A DNA stretch of 64,000 bases from Paenibacillus sp. HWE-109 (GTDB taxonomy: Bacteria > Bacillota > Bacilli > Paenibacillales > NBRC-103111): contig NZ_CP091881.1 of assembly GCF_022163125.1 (NCBI RefSeq), forward strand, positions 5,704,001-5,768,000, given 5' to 3'. The position numbers were made by a program, and so were the translations under genes. This document shows positions 26,817 to 35,400 of this stretch, one piece after another (positions within the stretch are counted from its first letter, which is position 1; each line of letters starts with the position of its first letter). The notes under the pieces were generated by a model. That model saw only the letters and a list, made by a program, of their open reading frames with translations, did not search any database and was not told the DNA's origin.

Positions 26817-28620
26817 GGAAATCTTCCTCACTTTCATAACAGGGCAGCCATAAGGCAATATAGGCGCCTCCGCAGTCATTATTCCTAATCTCCATTCGCC
26901 CGCGCTCACCATAGTAAAGGTGCAACCGCGTATAAATATTCCGCAGCGCATACCCATGCTTGGATGTGGTTGGTTGTACAAGGCCATGCAGCAGCTTCTC
27001 TGGAATGAGTCCCTGTCCGTTATCCTCAACGGTTATATGGAGCCATTCTCCGTCGTTTCGTGCTGTTAGGCGAATTTCCCCGCCTGAAGACATATTTTTG
27101 AATCCGTGTAAAATGCAATTTTCGATCAGCGGCTGAATCATAATCTTGGGTACCAAACACTGCAGCAGCGGCTCTTCAATTTCGAAGTGGCATACGAATA
27201 AATTCTCATACGATCTTTGCTGAATCGCTAAATATTGACGAACATGATCGAGTTCATCGCCAAGTGTAATCAAATCCCGCCCGCCGCTTAGGCTGATCTG
27301 AAACATTTGCGATAAAGCCAAAATCATTTCATTCACATCTTCATTCTCACCCAAAACAGACTTGCAATAGATCGTGTTCAACGTATTATAAAAGAAATGC
27401 GGATCCATCTGCGCCGATAAAGCCTTGATTTCCGCCTTCCGCTTATCCCTCTCGCGGTTCTTCACATCCTCAATCAATTGCTTGATTTCATCCAGCATCC
27501 GATTAAAACGGAACCCAACCTGGGAAACTTCATCTTTATAGGCACTTTCGAAACGCACGGAAAGATCATTCTCTTCAACCCGCTTCATTAGTTTTTGCAG
27601 TCTAAATAGCGGCTTCAACAACAAATAGGTCAAATTATTCGTGATAAACAGCGATAAAATAATAAATCCGATAATTACGTAAGTCGTCGCCCGTTTAATT
27701 CCATTCAGTTTGGAGAGCAGCTCGTCCTTCGCTTGAACGCCGACGATCATCCAATCATCCTTGACCTCCAGGCGCGAATAGTTAACTAAGTAGTCCTTCT
27801 TAGCGCTACTATAGAAAAACGAGCCCTTCATCTCCTCCGTCAACTGCTCCGGGAAGGCAGGACGTTGAATCCGATCCCCCTCGCTATTCCGATCAGCGTA
27901 ATTCACATCTTCTCCCAGGGAGTCGATGAAATAATACTTTTTATTGGATTGGGATAGATTCTGCATGAATAGATCTCTTAGATCATCTTCCTTAACGTTA
28001 ACAACTACGTAGACATTCGTCGATTCGTAAGCCAAAAAAGAGTCTTCCCCCGCACCTTCAGTCACAAGGGAAAGGACTCGCTGCTTGCCTGTAAAAAAAG
28101 TATCTACATGGCCTTTGCTCCAGAACCCGCGCTTCAATAACTGGAAGTGAGTATACATCTCGGATTTATAAAAGGAATTACTCGTGTTCCGCACACTGGA
28201 TGTCGGGTAGAAGTCCCCGATCGGGGTGGCAATCAGAATACTATCAATCATCGAATCGTTAAATTTCACCTGCGAGAAGACATACTGCAGCGAAGTCAAA
28301 GACTTATAATAACTCGATCTGTCATTGCTCTGTACATCCTTCATCAACTGCTTGAAGGCATCGCTGAACATCAACGCCCGGACTGCGATTCCGATATTTT
28401 TCAATCGCTCATTTACGATTTGTGCGGATTGGTTCACTGTATCCTGGCTGGATTGGAGCGCATTGCGCTGAATCTCTTTGGAAGCGATGAAGTAAGCAAT
28501 GCTTCCCGTGGCCATCAGACCTAAGGTAATTAAGACAACAAACGTCAACCAAATCCTTTGTTTTAAAGAAAAAGAATGAAATACGCGCGGAATTAGCGAC
28601 CAGATAGCTTGTCTATTCAT
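26800..28620 (-). CDS. sensor histidine kinase, YesM type
   Basis: A 606-residue membrane kinase. It has an N-terminal helix (about 23-45), an extracellular sensor domain of roughly 250 residues, a second helix (TYVIIGFIILSLFITNNLTYLLL), a HAMP linker, the His_kinase block with phosphorylated histidine in DPHFFYNTLNTI, and an ATPase domain (VEDNGQGL). The family pairs with AraC-type regulators to sense extracellular sugars or their binding proteins. The extracellular part lies where it could detect the polysaccharide products imported by this locus. Confidence 0.92.
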   Translation of the reverse strand: MNRQAIWSLIPRVFHSFSLKQRIWLTFVVLITLGLMATGSIAYFIASKEIQRNALQSSQDTVNQSAQIVNERLKNIGIAVRALMFSDAFKQLMKDVQSNDRSSYYKSLTSLQYVFSQVKFNDSMIDSILIATPIGDFYPTSSVRNTSNSFYKSEMYTHFQLLKRGFWSKGHVDTFFTGKQRVLSLVTEGAGEDSFLAYESTNVYVVVNVKEDDLRDLFMQNLSQSNKKYYFIDSLGEDVNYADRNSEGDRIQRPAFPEQLTEEMKGSFFYSSAKKDYLVNYSRLEVKDDWMIVGVQAKDELLSKLNGIKRATTYVIIGFIILSLFITNNLTYLLLKPLFRLQKLMKRVEENDLSVRFESAYKDEVSQVGFRFNRMLDEIKQLIEDVKNRERDKRKAEIKALSAQMDPHFFYNTLNTIYCKSVLGENEDVNEMILALSQMFQISLSGGRDLITLGDELDHVRQYLAIQQRSYENLFVCHFEIEEPLLQCLVPKIMIQPLIENCILHGFKNMSSGGEIRLTARNDGEWLHITVEDNGQGLIPEKLLHGLVQPTTSKHGYALRNIYTRLHLYYGERGRMEIRNNDCGGAYIALWLPCYESEEDFHESTG

Positions 28621-28670
28621 AGGTGGGTGGGGACCTTTCCTCTTCTCGGAACTCAGACTTTCTCTAATTT

Positions 28671-28731
28671 ATTATAGTACAGGACGTTCATCTTCAACAT
28701 GAGGAAAAGTACAGGCTGAGGGCAGGTTTTT
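28671..28731 (-). promoter_or_regulatory. promoter of kinase-regulator operon with regulator motif
   Basis: On the minus strand TATAAT (28671-28676) is preceded by TTGAAG (28692-28697) at 15 bases. GAACG (28685-28689), CCTCAT (28699-28704) and the AAAAACCTGCCC block (28720-28731) match the binding-protein promoter at the same relative distances. This suggests autoregulation by the encoded AraC-type regulator. Confidence 0.6.
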
Positions 28732-28749
28732 GAAGATTGCAACTGCAAA

Positions 28750-28777
28750 GAGGCAAGCAGCCCGGGCTGCACGCCTC
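28750..28777 (+). terminator. GAGGC-type hairpin in the divergent gap
   Basis: GAGGC/GCCTC outer arms enclose a GCAGCCCGGGCTGC inner palindrome. It lies between the divergent kinase operon and the spermidine-synthase-like gene and is not followed by a clear T-run. It may insulate the two promoters or be a remnant of the terminator-like repeat family seen elsewhere in the window. Confidence 0.4.
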
Positions 28778-28856
28778 ATTACATCCGTTCTCATAGAAAT
28801 TACGAGCCTAATTGACTATACTTGAGAAACAACATTCACAACGGGAGATCATTCAC

Positions 28857-29594
28857 TTGCAACTATTGGCTAAAGAAATCAGCAATAACCATGTTATTTC
28901 TGTTTATGAGACCTCCGAGCTTTATGGGGACAAAGGGCACTTTCGCGTCCTGCAATTTTCCAATGAGGCCATTCAAGGGGCTATCGATGTAACGAATCCA
29001 GCGCGTATTCTATTTGAATATCCAAGGGCTATTATTCACCTGATGGAAGTCAATCATCCCTCTTTCGAGGATATTTTTGTCATTGGACATGGCATCGGGA
29101 CCATCGCAAGCCATTTCTCGGACAAGCGATTTGTGATCGCGGAGCTTGATGAGAAGGTCGTGGAATTAAGCAGGCGTTTCTTCGGCTACAGCCGGGACAA
29201 CGTGCGGGTTGGCGATGGTCGCCACTTGCTTGCCAGTGAACAACCAAGCACGTATGATTGCATCATTGTGGATGCCTTCACTTCCAGTGGCACGCCGCGT
29301 CATCTGACCTCACTGGAGTTCTTCCAACTTGCTCATGACAAGCTTCATCCTGGTGGAGCCCTCATCATGAACTTGTTCGGCACAGGGGTTCAAGACCGGT
29401 ACATACAAGCCATTCATACGACGCTTCGCGAAGCTTTTGCCTATACCAAAGTGTTCTTGCTGCGCACCGATGGAGGTAGAGACGTCACCAATATGATCTT
29501 CATAGGTCAAGACAACCCCATCGACTATTCAGCTCGCCATCTGGCTGGTTTCATAGAGACGACGCTTGAGCAAGGCTATGTTATTCAGGAATGA
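28857..29594 (+). CDS. spermidine-synthase-like protein
   Basis: A 245-residue SAM-binding Rossmann protein of the spermidine synthase superfamily: FVIGHGIGTIASHFSDKRF, the acidic nucleotide-binding ELDEKVVE, RVGDGRHLL and DCIIVDAFTSSGTPRHLTS. The first glycine-rich motif and DAF segment are retained, but polyamine specificity is not assured; many such single genes have unknown roles. I use TTG 28857 because GGGAG lies upstream and the TATACT at 28817 looks like its -10; a TTG at 28812 would add 15 residues. Its 3' end overlaps the convergent foldase gene by 14 bases. Confidence 0.75.
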   Translation: MQLLAKEISNNHVISVYETSELYGDKGHFRVLQFSNEAIQGAIDVTNPARILFEYPRAIIHLMEVNHPSFEDIFVIGHGIGTIASHFSDKRFVIAELDEKVVELSRRFFGYSRDNVRVGDGRHLLASEQPSTYDCIIVDAFTSSGTPRHLTSLEFFQLAHDKLHPGGALIMNLFGTGVQDRYIQAIHTTLREAFAYTKVFLLRTDGGRDVTNMIFIGQDNPIDYSARHLAGFIETTLEQGYVIQE

Positions 29595-30531
29595 GCGCCT
29601 TCATCACTTCCATCGCTGCCGATTGCAGTCTTCGTTCCAACTCTTGCTTATAAGATTCTTCTACATAAAAGGACTGGACCAGCCGCTTCACTTGATCGAA
29701 CGGCTCGAATCCGTTGTCGGTGCGCTGCACGCATTTAATCACAAATATTGTGCCATTTTCTTCGAAAACCGGACTTTGCTGTCCCTGCGAGAGCTTCAGC
29801 GCATGTTCCAACAAAATTGGCGCTGCCTCTGATGCCTGTTTTTGATTGCTCGCATCAAGGGTAAGTTCCCAACCGCCTCCTTCCCCCGCCAAGTTTCTGG
29901 CCAGCTCAGCGAAGCTTTCCCCCTTCGCCAGTTTGTCCATAACCGGGGCCATTTGGGACTTTCCTTGCCCCCCCTGATCTGATATCGCAATCTTCTGAAT
30001 ACGGATAGCGTCAGGCTTCTTAAATTGCTGCTCCTTGATCTCCTCATATTTCTGTTTCAGCGCTTCCTCAGATAGCTTAAACTCATCCTTGGACAAAGCC
30101 TCCTTCAAGCGAATTCGCAGATTAGACAGCTCATATTCATAAAAACCGCGTTCATCGTATTGCATCGGCCCATAAATCGGTTTCTTCTCCTGAACCGCTT
30201 GTTTCCTGCGTGCATTCTCTGCGTTCCAACGCTTCAACACCTGCCGATAGCTCAAATCATCTACCAGCCCTTTCTCTTTGGCCCAGCTTTGTTCCACTTT
30301 GATGGCAGCCAGCGTTTGAAGTGTCTGTTCCTGCAGCTTCTCTGGAGGCGTCGTACTTCTCAGTTCTTGCCTAACAAGCTTAAATTCGCGGGATTCAAGG
30401 GGAATGCCATTGATTTGGGCAACTGCGGTTTCGTCCTGCATGCTGTTGCTCGCATAACCGAAGGCAGCACCCCCAATCCCAATAATCAGAACGATGCTTG
30501 TCACCAGCACGATTCGCTTCTTCACTTTCAC
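29581..30531 (-). CDS. PrsA/SurA-like peptidyl-prolyl isomerase
   Basis: A 316-residue exported protein with an N-terminal hydrophobic segment (VLVTSIVLIIGIGGAAFGYA), no lipobox cysteine, a SurA-N-like helical part (VAQINGIPLESREFKLVRQEL) and a parvulin-type rotamase region at about 160-270 (IRIQKIAISDQGGQ... GESFAELARNLAGEGG). It probably helps secreted proteins fold at the outer face of the membrane, anchored by its uncleaved helix. GTG 30531 has AGGTGAT upstream. The parvulin domain is divergent, so enzymatic activity is uncertain. Confidence 0.82.
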   Translation of the reverse strand: MKVKKRIVLVTSIVLIIGIGGAAFGYASNSMQDETAVAQINGIPLESREFKLVRQELRSTTPPEKLQEQTLQTLAAIKVEQSWAKEKGLVDDLSYRQVLKRWNAENARRKQAVQEKKPIYGPMQYDERGFYEYELSNLRIRLKEALSKDEFKLSEEALKQKYEEIKEQQFKKPDAIRIQKIAISDQGGQGKSQMAPVMDKLAKGESFAELARNLAGEGGGWELTLDASNQKQASEAAPILLEHALKLSQGQQSPVFEENGTIFVIKCVQRTDNGFEPFDQVKRLVQSFYVEESYKQELERRLQSAAMEVMKALIPE

Positions 30532-30619
30532 ACAATCACCTGCTTTCTATGGACAAACAAGGGCATGCTGGTCAAGAGCACACCCTTGTTCGAATGATCT
30601 GAACTTCAACCCTATCATT

Positions 30620-32785
30620 TTAAGGCGTGATCTTCAGAGTCGGACGCAAGGCCGCATTGCTGTTCTCACTTGAAGCGTAAGAGACCAAATTCGTGCTTGC
30701 CGCAGCGTTCGTGTTGTACACGCGAATGGAGACTTTTTTCCCGCTTGCCATGGCAGCTTGCACTTGTGAGGTAACATTGATTTGGATCGGCGTTCCTGCC
30801 GTAATCGTATAATTGCCTAGTACCGTCGTTGATGTTGGTTTGTTATTCCAAGTAAGAGCACCCTCGGTCCACGTGTTGTTAGCGACCAGCTCCACTCTAT
30901 TCTGAATGCCTGCAGCGCCGGCAGCTGTCGGCGTCAGGGTAATGACCGCATTGCCTATCGTACCTGAATAAGCGCTAAAATTAAATTTAAAATAACCTTC
31001 GCGCGCATAGGAAGAAGCATCGGCCTTCACCTCAACCGTGGCCGCTGACGTACCCGCTTGGTTCGTGCCCGCATAGCTGCCGTCCCTAACGAATGAGTCG
31101 TCCACTGCTGTGAATGCCGTTGGATTAACTCCTGCAACGCCCGTTCCTTCGTAGATGCCCATATTTGGTGCAAGCGTGCTTGAGACTGGATTGCCAAAGT
31201 AATCCTTACCTCCATTATTCGCGACAAGCTTGCCTGCCGCAATAGCCGGAGATCCGGTCTGCAATTGGTAAGCTGCAGCCGTTGCCAAACCAATACCGGC
31301 ACCGCCTGGATTCTGGAATTTAGGATCAGCTGTCAGTTTAAAGGCATCCGCAGGCTCGCTCGCCGAATGCGTGCCGCTCGCTTCGTAGAACAGATTGTTG
31401 CTGAACGTATTCACGCCAAGATTGCTGTTCCAGTTCGTCGTATTCGTTTCACTTGCATTATAGAAAATATTATTATAAAAGGTATATCCTGTTTTCACCG
31501 TCGTGTCCGCGCTAATTTTATTGGATTGCCCATCGTAGTAAAAGACATTGTTATACATATAGGCGGGATTCGTTTCATTTGAAGCAAAATGTCTGAAAAT
31601 AAGTCCGTCATTTTGGCTGACGTTATACCTCATCACATCGTTTTTGTTGCCGCCCATTAAAAGCATGAAGCCCATCGGATTATCATGACTGTAGTTGTAC
31701 TGGTACGTCGTATTTTCCAAATAGTAATCAAAATCGTAAGCGCATCCATCTTGATTCGAGATAGGTCCGCCGTAGGCTTCGTTGTACTGTAAAACAGAAT
31801 TTTTGGCCACCGCCAGCCAAATAGCGGCGATCGCATTGGAGGAGGCAATTCTCGTTCCGAAGCTCGTTGCCACGTTATACTCTACAACCGCAGCGTCGGT
31901 GTCCCGCAAAATAATGCCGTCTCCGCCAATGTCCGTCATCGTGTTATTGGCAATGTAAAAATTCGTATTCCAAGCGCCATACGTAGACGTTGCCGTAGTT
32001 CCGAACGAATTATCATTCGTGTACGTTTTGTGCGCTGCTGCGCGAATCGCGACACGATCTACTTTGCGTATCGTATTGCCCACAATGTGTACGTCGTTGA
32101 ACCGGGAAATCGTAGCTTGTGATGTCGTATATGTACCCACGATCGTACCGATGATGCCTCCATTTTCCTTTGCTCCAGCATTTTTGTAGCCATTGACGTC
32201 GTGAATGTAACAATTTTGGATATAAATATGATTGTAAACCTGGTCGCTTTCATTCGCGTCAATGACGAAGAAGATCCCTGCATAAAGCGCATTCGCATTC
32301 GAGCTATTATCCACGGATGGATTGTAGTTGGTCACTTCCAAATTGTTAATTTCCCAATATTGCTGGTTGCGCAAAAAAACAGTGCCTGTATTATAAGCCG
32401 TCGTGGAGTTTGCAATGGTTTGCGCGAAGGTCGAACCGCCCCCATTGATAATCGGCTTGCTGCCTGTGCCATATTGATTAATGACAATGGGCTGCCCTGC
32501 TGAACCGGAACCTTTTGGCCACAATTGGCCGTTCCAGATCCCTCCCGCCTTAAATAATACTTGATCGCCCGGTTGGAACGTTGTGCTGTTAACTTTTGCT
32601 AGGCTCTGCCAAGCCGCACTCGTGCTTGTTCCGCTGTTGCTGTCGCTTCCGTTGATAGAATCAACATAGTAGCTCGTGCCCGCAGCACTGACGTGACTCG
32701 GCAGCCAAGCCATCATCAGACTTAGCAGCAGCAACATAATAAGTACAACGGATAGCGGGCGTTTCACATCTGACCGTAAAACCAT
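30620..32785 (-). CDS. secreted right-handed beta-helix protein with DNRLRE/CBM96-like domain
   Basis: A 721-residue secreted protein. A signal peptide runs to about residue 34 (PSHVSAAG). Then comes YYVDSINGSDSNSGTS, typical of pectate-lyase-like proteins, a parallel beta-helix to about 540 with many N-rich turns (YIANNTMTDIGGDGIILRDTDAAVVEYN), and a C-terminal DNRLRE/CBM96-like carbohydrate-binding domain (about 555-720; TWTEGALTWNNKP). It probably cuts or binds a plant or algal polysaccharide. AAAGGAGG precedes the ATG. A candidate cre site and -10 lie upstream, suggesting carbon catabolite control. It is monocistronic by context. Confidence 0.85.
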   Translation of the reverse strand: MVLRSDVKRPLSVVLIMLLLLSLMMAWLPSHVSAAGTSYYVDSINGSDSNSGTSTSAAWQSLAKVNSTTFQPGDQVLFKAGGIWNGQLWPKGSGSAGQPIVINQYGTGSKPIINGGGSTFAQTIANSTTAYNTGTVFLRNQQYWEINNLEVTNYNPSVDNSSNANALYAGIFFVIDANESDQVYNHIYIQNCYIHDVNGYKNAGAKENGGIIGTIVGTYTTSQATISRFNDVHIVGNTIRKVDRVAIRAAAHKTYTNDNSFGTTATSTYGAWNTNFYIANNTMTDIGGDGIILRDTDAAVVEYNVATSFGTRIASSNAIAAIWLAVAKNSVLQYNEAYGGPISNQDGCAYDFDYYLENTTYQYNYSHDNPMGFMLLMGGNKNDVMRYNVSQNDGLIFRHFASNETNPAYMYNNVFYYDGQSNKISADTTVKTGYTFYNNIFYNASETNTTNWNSNLGVNTFSNNLFYEASGTHSASEPADAFKLTADPKFQNPGGAGIGLATAAAYQLQTGSPAIAAGKLVANNGGKDYFGNPVSSTLAPNMGIYEGTGVAGVNPTAFTAVDDSFVRDGSYAGTNQAGTSAATVEVKADASSYAREGYFKFNFSAYSGTIGNAVITLTPTAAGAAGIQNRVELVANNTWTEGALTWNNKPTSTTVLGNYTITAGTPIQINVTSQVQAAMASGKKVSIRVYNTNAAASTNLVSYASSENSNAALRPTLKITP

Positions 32786-32861
32786 AATTCAATTCCTCCT
32801 TTTGTGTACATCCATGATTCAAGAGATGAAAAAGTTCTTATAGACTCCTTTCCCACTTATA

Positions 32862-32876
32862 ATAAAACGCTTACAT
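32862..32876 (-). promoter_or_regulatory. candidate CcpA cre site over the beta-helix gene promoter
   Basis: On the minus strand ATGTAAGCGTTTTAT fits the cre consensus WTGNAANCGNWNNCW at all but one position. It overlaps a TTATTATAAG -10-like sequence about 85 bases before the beta-helix gene start. Repression by CcpA would be expected when preferred sugars are present (inference). Confidence 0.5.
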
Positions 32877-33028
32877 TTATGTTCGGTCTAGTTGATAAAT
32901 TCAATTTTGCTGGAAAAGGAAGCAGATAGCTAGGCAGTTTTTTGACCTCTTCGGTGAATTTTTTAACCTTTTATTCCCTTTCATCCTTCCCAAATGCCAA
33001 CCTGTTGCAAGTTCTTATGTAAACTTCC

Positions 33029-33057
33029 TTGACATCGATACTCATAATGATTATCAT
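33029..33057 (+). promoter_or_regulatory. promoter of the PepSY membrane protein
   Basis: TTGACA (33029-33034) and TATCAT (33052-33057) are separated by 17 bases. The first Fur box covers the -10, so repression by Fur with iron should block RNA polymerase. Confidence 0.75.
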
Positions 33058-33059
33058 TA
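33045..33059 (+). promoter_or_regulatory. Fur box 1
   Basis: A perfect 7-1-7 inverted repeat (TAATGAT-T-ATCATTA) covering the -10 of the promoter, in a run of NAT triplets typical of Fur sites. Confidence 0.8.
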
Positions 33060-33077
33060 TCATTGCTTCTTTCTCAG

Positions 33078-33092
33078 TGATAATGATTATCA
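33078..33092 (+). promoter_or_regulatory. Fur box 2
   Basis: TGATAAT-G-ATTATCA matches the Bacillus Fur 7-1-7 consensus at every defined position. It lies 33 bases (about three helical turns) after the first box, near the expected transcript start. Confidence 0.88.
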
Positions 33093-33148
33093 TAAATAAG
33101 AGAATAGCCTAGGATTTATTCCATATAGAACATTGGGGGAACCATGTA

Positions 33149-34282
33149 ATGAGAATGAGAAAATTCGTACTAACCATCCATCTCTTGCTTAGCCTTACAC
33201 TAGGTCTTTTTGTAGTCCTTACCTGTACGACAGGCAGCTTGTTGATGATTGAGCCTGAAGTCGAGAGCTGGATGCATCCTGTCCACCATGAACAAACACC
33301 TGGTCAAGTGAGTGCCGCAGTGATTAAACAGCATGCCGATGCAGCCAATCCTGGGTTTGTGGCCGACCGTATTGAATATCCGAAAAATGATCCGTTCTAT
33401 CACGTACATTTGACACAAGCAAATAACGGCAAAGAAAACTTCACAGTCTATGCAGATCCAGGCACTGGAGATACTTTTGGCAAGGTACAGATTGATCGCC
33501 TTGAACCATTCGCTACGATCTATCAGCTTCATCGTTATTTCCTGCTTACCTCTGTGATTGGCAAAGTGCCAGCAGCCTCCCTTGTTGGAATCTTGGGAAT
33601 TGCCCTGATTCTGATGTTGGTAAGCGGGATTTACTTATGGTGGCCAGGTCTTCGCAAACTGGCTACAGGCTTTAAAGTCGTGCTCCATCGAGGGAAATTG
33701 ATAAAGAATATGAGCTTACATAAGACGGTAGGTATCATTTCCATTCCCTTTTTACTTGTGTTAGCTTTAACCGGCACCGTCAATGCCTTCGAGAAATCCA
33801 TCCCGAACTGGGTAGGTTTCAAAGCCAAAGAAGAAATCCCTGCGACTGCCTTGCAAAGCAAATCAAAAGATGCCGCAGTACTTCCATTGGACCAAGTTGA
33901 GAAAATTGTGAAAGACACTTATCCCAAAAGTGAAGTCATCAAAATTCAACTTCCTCAGAAAGCCGGTCAATCTTATCAAATCGGTTTAAAAGAAGGCCTT
34001 AGCGGCAACGGCAGCAGCAATAGTACCCTTTATATGGACGCATCCACAGGTTCAGTTTTGTACAAAACTGACCCCAATCTGGCAATTAATTTGTATAATA
34101 GCTGGAGGAAAGGCCTCCACTTCGCTACTTGGGGCGGCGAACCGCTGCGAATCATCAGCTTTTTCTTCGGAATGACCCCGCTTGCGCTGATGATTACTGG
34201 ACTTTTCATCTGGCGCATCAAAGCCAACGCGCGCAAACGCAGCCGCAACAAATCGGCAGCTGGATCCGCTGCTGCCGCTTAG
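33149..34282 (+). CDS. PepSY-associated transmembrane protein, iron-regulated
   Basis: A 377-residue PepSY-TM protein related to PiuB-type iron-regulated membrane proteins. The first helix is LTIHLLLSLTLGLFVVLTCTTGSLL, followed by an outside PepSY region, a middle pair of helices near 130-165 (GIYLWWPGLRK), one near 195-215, a second PepSY stretch and a last helix (IISFFFGMTPLALMITGLFIWRI). Histidines near helix edges (IYQLHRYF, MSLHKTVG, RKGLHFATW) could bind haem, as in related ferric reductases. GGGGG precedes the ATG. Two Fur boxes indicate expression on iron limitation, hence a likely role in siderophore-iron or haem reduction. Confidence 0.88.
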   Translation: MRMRKFVLTIHLLLSLTLGLFVVLTCTTGSLLMIEPEVESWMHPVHHEQTPGQVSAAVIKQHADAANPGFVADRIEYPKNDPFYHVHLTQANNGKENFTVYADPGTGDTFGKVQIDRLEPFATIYQLHRYFLLTSVIGKVPAASLVGILGIALILMLVSGIYLWWPGLRKLATGFKVVLHRGKLIKNMSLHKTVGIISIPFLLVLALTGTVNAFEKSIPNWVGFKAKEEIPATALQSKSKDAAVLPLDQVEKIVKDTYPKSEVIKIQLPQKAGQSYQIGLKEGLSGNGSSNSTLYMDASTGSVLYKTDPNLAINLYNSWRKGLHFATWGGEPLRIISFFFGMTPLALMITGLFIWRIKANARKRSRNKSAAGSAAAA

Positions 34283-34902
34283 TTGTTATCTTGGCTCCGC
34301 GAATCATCCAATAGCGGCATTTTCTTATGCTTGGCTTTCACAGCCAAGTATAAGCTTGTTGCTATAGCCCCCGACGTTCCGCAAATGATATCCGTCATCG
34401 TATCGATCAAGCTGCCATTTTGCGAATTGAGTCCTAATAAATGATCCGTTGTAAATTCATAAATCTCCCATACTCCGGCCATCGCTATGGAAAAAAACAA
34501 ACTCAACCATATAGCCACATGGGCATTATGCGTCTTCTTTGTTTCTCTGTCATTCGCCTTCTTGTAAATCAGCAAACCAACAAAGCATAAAATAACACCT
34601 GAGAACAGATGCTCGAATTTATCCAGGTAAGGTATAACACCATAGAACCCCAGTTCATTTGCTAGAATCATCGTAATACAAATAAATAGCAATATCGAGA
34701 ATCTTAGCGCCGCGAACATAGGGGTCTTCGTAATTTTGACCACGATTCTTATTAACAGCAGTACCCCGATAATCAGTGCCGCTTCCATAACTTTGGCAGT
34801 CTCGCCTTTTATTAAAAAGAAAACCAAGCATATGGCTGCAACTACATACATAGCCAGCTCGAAAAGATCATTCCCTCTATCTGTGCGTTTCTTTATTTGC
34901 AT
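34279..34902 (-). CDS. DUF2238/YjdF-like small membrane protein
   Basis: A 207-residue integral membrane protein with about five or six helices. The segments YLDKFEHLFSGVILCFVGLLIY and AMAGVWEIYEFTTDHLLG, then TMTDIICGTSGAI, match the YjdF/DUF2238 family of unknown function. ATG 34902 has AGGTGAG upstream; the frame extends 16 codons further without support. It overlaps the convergent PepSY gene by 4 bases, so transcripts collide or share a terminator. Confidence 0.75.
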   Translation of the reverse strand: MQIKKRTDRGNDLFELAMYVVAAICLVFFLIKGETAKVMEAALIIGVLLLIRIVVKITKTPMFAALRFSILLFICITMILANELGFYGVIPYLDKFEHLFSGVILCFVGLLIYKKANDRETKKTHNAHVAIWLSLFFSIAMAGVWEIYEFTTDHLLGLNSQNGSLIDTMTDIICGTSGAIATSLYLAVKAKHKKMPLLDDSRSQDNN

Positions 34903-35036
34903 GACACTCACCTGCCTTAACTCCAGAAGTGTTGGATTAATACTGGACATTACACATTATGTTTCCTCTTTAAACAGTATATTATCGCTTACTCAATAAA
35001 AAAACTAGCCTGCGGATAGGCAAAGCCAGTCGGGTT

Positions 35037-35056
35037 AGTCAAGGTACCTTGAGGAG
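35037..35056. repeat. 20-bp direct repeat, copy 1
   Basis: AGTCAAGGTACCTTGAGGAG contains the perfect palindrome CAAGGTACCTTG and is repeated exactly at 35372-35391. It lies left of the 113-bp array in a gene-free block. Confidence 0.8.
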
Positions 35057-35064
35057 TAGCAAGC

Positions 35065-35131
35065 GGGAGTACCAGCGGAATACCAAGAGGAATACCAAGA
35101 GGAATACCAAGAGGAATACCTGCGGAATACA
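35065..35131. repeat. 12-bp tandem repeat
   Basis: Three exact copies of GGAATACCAAGA start at 35077, 35089 and 35101, followed by two degenerate ones. The 12-base unit reads GIPR in one frame, but a stop lies just before it and another soon after, so it is not treated as coding. Confidence 0.8.
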
Positions 35132-35371
35132 AAGCCTCCTAACGAACTCCATACCCTCTATTCGATCATAATCGCTCATTCTGAAAATCTAATGAATGCC
35201 AGATGCTCTATTTCAACCAAATGATTACCATTCAGCCAATAAAGTGGCAGGTAGCGCCAACTCCGTTCATTAAATCTCCAAAGTAGCCAATTTCTCGTCT
35301 ATAAGCATTAGACAGTTCATTAGATGTTCTTTGCGAGCGAAGACCTCCAAAACAAAGCGGCTAGGCTACCT

Positions 35372-35391
35372 AGTCAAGGTACCTTGAGGAG
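35372..35391. repeat. 20-bp direct repeat, copy 2
   Basis: Exact second copy of 35037-35056, ending about 10 bases before the 113-bp array begins. The 315 bases between the copies hold no gene; they contain several degenerate TTCATTAGA-like words. Confidence 0.8.
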
Positions 35392-35400
35392 AAACAAGCC

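Noticed and set aside
35065..35150. GIPR-repeat peptide from the 12-bp tandem repeat
   Set aside because: Only about 24 codons lie between in-frame stops and there is no start signal.
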